Position numbers and translations under genes: made by a program. Shown here one piece after another: positions 16,961 to 22,353 of a stretch of DNA of 22,353 bases. The notes beneath the pieces were generated by a model that was not told the DNA's origin, did not search any database, and worked only from the letters and a program-made list of their open reading frames with translations. Each line of letters starts with the position of its first letter. The stretch's first letter is position 1. Location of the stretch: NCBI GenBank assembly GCA_018398765.1, contig JAHBMJ010002130.1, positions 1 to 22,353 on the forward strand, read 5' to 3'. Origin of the DNA: Chromera velia (lineage: Eukaryota > Sar > Chromeraceae).

Positions 16961-17420
16961 CTAAGAGAGCTGATGTCAGAGTGAAACGCAGACAATGCAC
17001 AAAGTCACCCAGCATATCCGTGCGCAAATTAAGCTATGTAAAGCTGCAACAGATTCTACGGCATCGAATCTGCACCAGAAATTGCTCGGAAAGTGACACG
17101 CTCACGAACGTTCTTCGCTGGCAAAGTTTGCACGACTGCGACTCAAGTGCCGATCCGCCAACCCAGAGGGCCGCGACCATAGGAAGGGGATCTTCACGAA
17201 AGCACGACAGTCAACAGACTCGACACCGTTCTGTCTTCTCAAATCCAGGCTCAGAAATATTTATGCCTGACGAATCAACGCATCAGATCCCAAACAAGCC
17301 TGTAGTGTTGCATGCTCTTCTTAACCATACAACACACCCTGTTCGAAGAAATGTGCGCGCAATTCGCTCCGGAGAACCGTTGAAAAGAGCTTACTAACTC
17401 AATGAGCTGACTTATTATCA
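16961..17420. other. Spacer with no supported gene
   Basis: A plus-strand frame is open here from about 16981 to 17397 but has no ATG near its start, no splice support and a bland makeup. Confidence 0.35.
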
Positions 17421-17433
17421 ACCCAGTTCGCGT

Positions 17434-18162
17434 TCAGACCCCCACGACGCTTCTTTCAACGGAAGATCTGATGCGAGAGGCCTTCTTTGCCAGAGGCGTC
17501 GCTAAGTACGCACTGATTACAACTAAAACAGGTCCTCTCTAAAGAGCAGAAACAAACCTGATGCAGCCTTTACATGCTCGCTTTTGAGTGTATGTGCACT
17601 GCCAAGCAGTTCTAAGTCTCTCAAACATCTGACCGACCTTTTCGTCTCGGTAGTGCTCCTCTGTGACTTGGAGAACCTGCTTTCTCCCCTCATCCCTTCA
17701 AGAGGAATGCAGAGATCCGCTGTCACTGTTGCCCCGGAGTCCGTCCTTTTTTCGTAGACCCAGGCAGGGAAGGCCCCGACAGCATTTGAAGATCCAGAGC
17801 TGCTGGAGGCCATTGCAGAGGATTGGATGGGTTTATAGCCCAGAAAGATCAGGGGACTGGCCTTCGCTAGGGGGGCGCCTGAAAAGCCGAGGTCCTTCAG
17901 GATGGCTGCGGTCAAGCCCCCACTTGTCTCACCTGCAACAGAAGGAGATTGAGGGAGGAGAAAAGAAAGACGCGTTTCCTCCTTCCTTCCTTTGTTCATA
18001 CCGAAATCAAACCACCCAGCCCATCACAACAGTTACACAACTCCCGATCTTTCATTCTCAAAAGGCCGCAGAACGAAAGCATAGATTGATCAACCAGCAT
18101 ACCTGCCTGCCTGAATGCTAAAAAGGCTGGCCAGATCCGTGCACCCTCCCACGAAAAGACAT

Positions 18163-18196
<34 letters not shown>

Positions 18197-19325
18197 CAGA
18201 TCCGTATACTACTATCGCGACGATAGACCTTTCAGGCACCTCTTCTGCTAAAGAAGCTCCCAAGCTGGCCCAACCGGCGTCGGATTCCGAATCCTCAAAG
18301 TAGCTGTAGCGATAGTAAAGAGAAACAAGGAGGAGGGGGGGTTGCAATAGAGAGGACTTTTCTGTTGACAATGCCATTGCATGCATTCGGATCGATGATA
18401 GTCCCTTCTCTTATCCCCTGAGATGGAAGTGAAGATTTTCATTCTTTCGTTTGTGTCCGAATTTACTTTCGAATGAATTTCCTTGCCTGGATGTCGAGTT
18501 CCCAGGTGAGGTGCAGAAGGAAGCTAGAGGCAGACAGAACATGAAAGTAAGTAGGAGGCTTAGCGGAAAAGGCCACATTCAACCACAAGAGATGCTGTAC
18601 AGAAAACAGGAGAAACTTCCGAGGAGATCTTCGCTGCAACTGACAGGGGGTCATCACAGTCATCCTCTTCCTCTTCTTCCTCTTCTTGATCGATCGAGAA
18701 AGCGCTGCAGGGGAAGATGGGAGGAATCATTTGATGCGAAAGAGAAATGGCACGTGTTCATGACCCTCCAGGGGCCCCGTAAAACACAATGCAGCAATCG
18801 GGCATGTCCGAAGAGACGAATACGTCCAGCAGGAAAGAGGGCTCACTCACTCACACAGCACATGCAGGAAAGGAGCTTTCCAGCGCCTCCAGTCCTGTCT
18901 CCCTATCCAATCCATAGACACGACCCTGGGCCCACTTTCCTCGTGTGAAGAAACGGCGACCTCAGAACCCGGTCATCTTAGCAAGAAAGATGAGCAGGCA
19001 AAGACACAAAGAGAGGGGGGGGAAAGAAAGAAAACTGGCCGACGGACGGAAAGGGAGTCGTCCGGAAAGACTGCCTGGCAGTCACCACACCTGTGCGTCC
19101 GTCGATGCACACCACCCGGTGCCCTCTGCCCCCCAAGTCCTCCCTTCTTCCCCGCACGCAGATGGAAGAGGTCCGCCCCTTTGAAGAACTCGAGACCAGC
19201 TCAACGGACAGATCCTGCGTGCATCAATGCAGGGAGCGAGAATCAGATGGACAGTAACGTCAGAACGCGAACAAAAAAATCAGCAGTTTGACCCACAGCG
19301 GAAATCCTCATCTTCACGCACGCCG

Positions 19326-19357
<32 letters not shown>

Positions 19358-20795
19358 AGAGAGAGACTCACTTTCACACTCCCCAATCAAAAGCCACTCC
19401 CAACTCCTTCAATCCTTCCACCCACCTATCTTGGCTCAGCAAAGACACAAAGGGAGACCCATACCCACTTGACAGACAAATGGATTCAATACACACTGTC
19501 ACACACACCAGACAGAGACCCTAATTTGGAAGCTGGTTCGCTCACCTTCTCTCTTTCCATTTCCCTCCGAGCGAGCCTTTTGGTCTCTTCAATCCAAAAT
19601 CGTCTCGTGAAGGTGGTTTCCCTGATTTCATGTGCCTTTCTTCTCTTTCCCTTGTTCATTTCCAGGTCTTCGTTTTCCAGCACCACAAGCCCCCCCCCGT
19701 CCAAATCAAACAACAACGTCGTGTCATCGCATGGATCCCCAAGTTTGACTTCCCTCTCGGAGCCTGGTGCTGCTCCCATAGCGTCAAACAGGGTCTGCAG
19801 ATATGCTGCCCTTTGCCTGTGCTCTGGGCTCCAGGTTTCCCAGACCGCACGGGAGTCTTCATTTGCGGTTTTCGCGAGCTTCAGGAGTTCGGTTGTTGTT
19901 AGCACCTGCAAGCGGGAAGGGTACGAATGGCAGGCAAAAAGGGACACACACACTGTGAGATATCATGGAGGATGGATAAGTGCAAACAGACAAACAAGAA
20001 TTGACGAAAGGCTCGAGAAAAGGGCACCATTGCAAGGGGGAAAAATAGCGGGAAAAAAAAAAGAGAGAGAAAAGAGAGCGAGAGACCCACCTTTGACGAT
20101 GGCGCAGACGGAGGAAGAAGCGGGCTGTCTCTTTTCACTCCACCTCCTGTTGCCCGGGCATACAACCCTCGCTTGACACCCCTCGGATCGTCGTCCACCA
20201 AACTATCCGTCCCGTCCTCTCCGTCCGCCCCAATCTCATCCTCGTCCCGCCCCTCTCCCTCTTCGTTCAGATCGACAGCGGCCTTCTCGCCTGTGGTGTC
20301 AGCTTCTTCGACCGCCTCAACGTCGAGACCGCTCTCTCGATTCTCACTGGCTGCAGGCTTCTGCTTCTTCTGCCGGTCCTGGGGGGACTCTGCCGTCGGG
20401 GCCGTGCACTGTCTGTCGGAATCTCTCGGCGGCCTTGGCGAATACTCCCACTGCATTGCAGCAGAGTCACTCCCTTCCATGGATCGGAACCCCTCCCTTC
20501 CCTCTGTTCCCTCCTCCCCTCCCTCCAATTCCATGTCGTCCCCCGCATGACGCGTGGATGGGAATACCTCCACCTTTCCAGACTTGAGGTGAGTGATCTG
20601 CTAGACTGCCTGCGGTTTGTGGATACCGTTGTTGATCCCTCTTGGGACCGCAGCGCCCGCACCCCCTCCCCCCTCGGTGCTGTCCCGCTCAATGGACAGA
20701 CCCAGACCGGTCGACACGAAGGAGGAAGCTAGAGGGGCATCTACAGAGAGGAACAGAACAGCAGCGAGAGAGGCAAGGAGGAATGTGTGTGCCAT
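17434..20795 (-). CDS. Multi-exon gene B: signal peptide, acidic region, helical region
   Basis: The ATG at 20795-20793 begins a signal peptide (hydrophobic core L-L-A-S-L-A-A-V-L-F-L, then A-P-L-A-S-S-F), so the product enters the secretory route; the A-S-S-F end recalls complex-plastid transit proteins. The frame reads on through TAG 20603-20601 into a long acidic, Gly/Glu/Asp-rich, probably disordered region that ends at 20091 before GTGGGT. Further exons: 19905-19546 (TTGCAG acceptor, AAG|GTGAGC donor, 120 codons) and 19214-19091 (phase 0 in, phase 1 out). Less certain are pieces near 18704, 18515 and 18303, then 17932-17558 and a terminal piece from 17501 to TGA 17436-17434. Phases agree over the first three exons. 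No family is recognised. If TAG 20601 is a real stop, the signal-peptide part is a separate 64-residue product. Confidence 0.5.
17558..17932 (-). CDS. Gene B candidate exon, Ser/Ala-rich
   Basis: The strong acceptor CCTTCTGTTGCAG ends at 17933, with a second AG five bases on. It encodes G-L-T-A-A-I-L-K-D-L-G-F-S-G, a Ser run, and T-V-T-A-D-L-C-I-P-L-E-G. The likely donor is CAG|GTTTGT at 17557. Unspliced, the frame stops at TAG 17525-17523. A 56-nt intron ending at GTACTTAG (17502) would lead to a last piece ending in TGA 17436-17434. Confidence 0.5.
18163..18197. repeat. (ACTG)n microsatellite
   Basis: Eight ACTG units with one ACTT, between two gene B exons. Confidence 0.9.
18240..18303 (-). 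CDS. Gene B candidate exon
   Basis: The acceptor is TTACTATCGCTACAG. It encodes Y-F-E-D-S-E-S-D-A-G-W-A-S-L-G-A-S-L-A-E, with donors possible at GTGCCT or GTCTAT near 18240-18228. Confidence 0.4.
18600..18704 (-). CDS. Gene B candidate exon with acidic run
   Basis: The strong acceptor CCATCTTCCCCTGCAG ends at 18705. One frame gives F-S-I-D-Q then seven Glu and D-D-C-D-D, another gives a Lys/Arg run. The exon before it would need phase 2 for the acidic reading, and no exon supplying that was found. The 3' boundary (GTTTCT) is weak. Confidence 0.35.
19091..19214 (-). CDS. Gene B exon, 41 codons
   Basis: The acceptor is GATGCACGCAG and the donor is ACAG|GTGTGG. The phase-0 reading gives D-L-S-V-E-L-V-S-S-S-S-K and H-R-V-V-C-I-D-G-R-T. 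The other two frames are also open over part of it, so the frame rests on phase continuity. Confidence 0.45.
19326..19366. repeat. (CA)n then (GA)n microsatellite
   Basis: About 14 CA units run straight into about 6 GA units, inside a gene B intron. Confidence 0.9.
19546..19905 (-). CDS. Gene B exon, 120 codons, helical
   Basis: The acceptor is CCCGCTTGCAG and the donor is AAG|GTGAGC, a near-consensus site. It encodes a helical stretch (T-E-L-L-K-L-A-K-T-A-N-E-D), an acidic L-L-F-D-L-D-G-G-G-L-V-V-L-E-N motif, and a Lys/Arg/Glu-rich helix ending E-R-E-K. No family is recognised. Confidence 0.65.
20091..20600 (-). CDS. Gene B acidic region exon
   Basis: About 170 codons rich in Glu, Asp, Gly and Ser, with a K-K-Q-K-P basic patch and E-E-G-E-G-R-D-E-D-E. 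It ends at S-S-K, phase 0, before GTGGGT (20090-20085). Beyond that donor the frame turns into hydrophobic intron-like translation. Confidence 0.6.
20604..20795 (-). CDS. Gene B first exon, signal peptide
   Basis: M-A-H-T-F-L-L-A-S-L-A-A-V-L-F-L-S-V-D gives a textbook signal peptide: short n-region, 12-residue hydrophobic core, then A-P-L-A-S-S-F. A Gly/Ala-rich stretch follows. The frame meets TAG at 20603-20601 and continues in the same frame as the acidic block. A GTATCC donor at 20626 is possible but its phase does not fit the next block. Confidence 0.5.
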
Positions 20796-20997
20796 GGGGG
20801 GCAGTTTGAAGTAATGCATGAGAAGCCAAGACAGTACGTACACACATGTGCCTTTTGGGACCGGTACGTCAATGAATCCCGGCACTACCCGCACTTCAGC
20901 AAGGGAATTCGTTCGCAGAAATGAAATGAGAAGGGTACGTCAAGACAGGCTCGACGTAAACACTTTTCGATCATGTATCTGGCTCTAGACCTGCATG

Positions 20998-21035
20998 TGA
21001 ATGAATGAATGAATGAATGAATGAATGAATGAATG
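20998..21035. repeat. (GAAT)n microsatellite
   Basis: About nine perfect copies in the gap between gene B and the next minus-strand gene. Confidence 0.9.
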
Positions 21036-21143
21036 AGTTGAATGGATCCATGTATTCATCTGTCACTGTTGTTGCACACCTTCAGAGTTGTCGGATGGTT
21101 TCGGTAAGATGCGATTGTGGATTCGGTTCTGCTTGTCCTCCTG

Positions 21144-21488
21144 CTACAGTTCCCTGCCCATTCCTCCCGCAATACCTCCTCCACGACGCCCTCTCCCTCC
21201 ATTCATGTTTATACAGTTTCTAGGAACCCCTCCTCGTTCTGAACGGCAAACGATCGGGGCGCTCTCTTCTGGTTGAGGGTGGAACACGTCAGATTCGAGG
21301 TCGTCGGGGTCTGGCATGGCATCAGGGGGATCGATTGGCTGCAAGAAACAGGCAAATGGCAATTGGTGGGAAGCAAAGAAGCACTGACGATACACAGATT
21401 GACCAAGTGTTACGCACGAACCGTTTCTGCTACTGGCTGATCTGGTAACCCAAAACCCTTCCACTTTCTCACCCCCATTCTCGCTCAT
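21144..21488 (-). CDS. Two-exon small hypothetical protein (gene C)
   Basis: Exon 1 is 21488-21414 (ATG, 25 codons, M-S-E-N-G-G-E-K-V-E-G-F-W). The intron runs from GTAACA to TTTCTTGCAG (21413-21339, 75 nt). Exon 2 is 21338-21144. Phase 0 on both sides. The product has an acidic Pro/Asp part (P-I-D-P-P-D-A-M-P-D-P-D-D) and an Arg/Gly-rich end (G-G-R-G-R-R-G-G-G), which often marks RNA-binding or disordered tails. The frame stops at TAG 21146-21144 but then continues hydrophilic for 26 codons to TGA 21065-21063. No family is recognised. The frame is also open upstream of the ATG, so an earlier start or exon is possible. Confidence 0.45.
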   Translation of the reverse strand: MSENGGEKVEGFWVTRSASSRNGSCVTLGQSVYRQCFFASHQLPFACFLQPIDPPDAMPDPDDLESDVFHPQPEESAPIVCRSERGGVPRNCINMNGGRGRRGGGIAGGMGREL

Positions 21489-21719
21489 CGCTTTGTCAAC
21501 CAGGATTCTGTGAGGTTGTGCCCGTTTTCCCTGGAGTTTGTCGGAACGTACCAACAACGACAACAACACCGACACGGACTTCGGCTGTTGTTTGTATCCA
21601 AGGAGTATATATACAGAGCACTCGTACTGAAATTGAGCGAAAGTCAACAAATGAAGACACAAATGAAGTGCTTTACCAGATTACCCACTGATCTGATCGA
21701 TTTCCGCCTCTGCATCTGA

Positions 21720-21984
21720 GAGGGAAACTGTTTGCAACCCTTCTATATATATACCCATTACTCAGGTTGGTATATATATACCCCTGCCCTTGAATTTTGC
21801 TATGGGAAAATTTTTAAATGAAATTTTTATTTAATGTAGGTTGTGTAGCGTTAAGTTTAACATATAAAAACACTAACATTACTCTTATAAGTTAACAAAC
21901 ACAATTAATCATTTTTCTGCCTAAGAATCATTACTGTGAGAAATAATATTTTGAGGGATGATTCATGACTAAGAGGCATACGGG
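21720..21984. other. AT-rich spacer
   Basis: No gene is seen. TATATATATACCC occurs twice (about 21745 and 21771). It may hold the 3' UTR of the Cys-rich gene at the right edge. Confidence 0.5.
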
Positions 21985-22353
21985 TCATAACTGATGAGCA
22001 GCAGCTGCATCTGGGGACTGCACTAAATCTTTTGGACAAACACACTTCTTCTTTGATCGACCTTCTTTGCAGCCACAATTCTTTGCAATCGGCCCCCGTC
22101 TCTTTTTTGGATTTGCAAGGGCCTCAAGACAATCTGTATTTAGCTGATGGCAACGGACATGGGCGGCTCGACATTCCGGATGCATGCCTGCGTGCAAGGG
22201 CCGACCACCCTTTGAAGGCACGTTCAGTAGAGTGACCTCTTTAGACTCACTTTCCTTTTCCCAATCGATTGCTTTTGCTATATATTCTGTCCACCCCCCA
22301 CACCTCCAATACTCCCCCCCACAACGGAAACAAAGGCGGCAAATGTGAAACCA
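21985..22353 (-). CDS. Partial Cys-rich protein with CXC-like motif, enters from right edge
   Basis: The minus strand is open from the right edge to TGA 21987-21985, 122 codons, so the 5' part is missing. Numbering from the edge, residues 5-18 hold C-x2-C-x2-C-x6-C (C-R-L-C-F-R-C-G-G...C). An acidic segment with E-Y-I-A-K-A-I-D-W follows, then C-R-A-A-H-V-R-C-H-Q-L-N-T-D-C. The end is a lone CXC-like half, N-C-G-C-K then K-K-K-C-V-C-P-K. The order Cys motif, N-x-x-C linker with E-A-L and N-P-K-K-R-R, then C-x-C-K...C-x-C is like the linker and second half of a CRC (tesmin/TSO1) DNA-binding domain, but the match is loose. It could be a host zinc protein or part of another mobile element. Confidence 0.6.
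   Translation of the reverse strand, partial: WFHICRLCFRCGGEYWRCGGWTEYIAKAIDWEKESESKEVTLLNVPSKGGRPLHAGMHPECRAAHVRCHQLNTDCLEALANPKKRRGPIAKNCGCKEGRSKKKCVCPKDLVQSPDAAAAHQL

Noticed and set aside
17434-17525. Three TAA/TAG codons after the 17.5 kb exon as further evidence for recoding
   Set aside because: A short intron from CAG|GTTTGT to GTACTTAG removes all three and leads to a normal TGA, so splicing explains them.
1-22353. CRISPR arrays, bacterial operons, rRNA genes or LTR pairs
   Set aside because: No spaced identical repeats, rRNA-like segments or long direct terminal repeats were seen; the window is eukaryotic.

Overview
The window is eukaryotic nuclear DNA. It has spliceosomal introns with good GT..AG sites and clear pyrimidine tracts, many microsatellites, no operon-like packing, and one large non-LTR (LINE-type) retrotransposon. 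Most host coding sequence is in short exons that a plain ORF search misses. One predicted host protein starts with a signal peptide ending in a Phe-containing A-S-S-F motif, as in proteins sent to complex plastids. I therefore lean weakly towards a single-celled alga or protist of the alveolate/chromerid type. That placement is inference, not something the DNA proves.

Layout: (1) 1-915, minus strand: a continuous open frame of at least 304 codons that leaves the left edge. (2) 916-2300: mostly no gene, with G/C- and A-runs. (3) 2313-5648, plus strand: a chain of six exons whose splice phases agree, ending in TGA; its introns hold long GT, GA and CTGT/CT repeats and a 20-bp perfect hairpin. 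(4) 5650-6880: AT-rich spacer, GTACT minisatellites, a TA tract and two coding-looking minus-strand blocks. (5) 6885-14259: a nested mobile region. Two-block inverted repeats flank a full-length LINE (about 7.1-13.69 kb), which abuts a 299-bp Tc1/mariner-like MITE with TA flanks. (6) 14260-16100: diverged tandem and dispersed repeats, with no gene seen. (7) 16100-17000: one weak plus-strand exon and a 42-bp tandem repeat. (8) 17434-20795, minus strand: a multi-exon gene for a secreted or organelle-targeted acidic protein. (9) 21144-21488, minus strand: a small two-exon gene. (10) 21985-22353, minus strand: the 3' part of a Cys-rich protein that leaves the right edge.

The LINE carries ORF1 (basic, with a C-terminal Cys-rich CXC-like module) and ORF2 (APE-type endonuclease, reverse transcriptase, C-terminal CCHC finger). 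ORF2 keeps one reading frame for 1,430 codons with no frameshift, yet is interrupted seven times, always by TAA or TAG and never TGA. Similar in-frame TAG codons occur in three coding-looking host stretches. This could be C-to-T decay of CAA/CAG codons, or reading of TAA/TAG as glutamine. Both sides of that argument are given in the findings.

None of the host genes could be assigned a function by eye. Exon boundaries are inferred from splice motifs and phase only.
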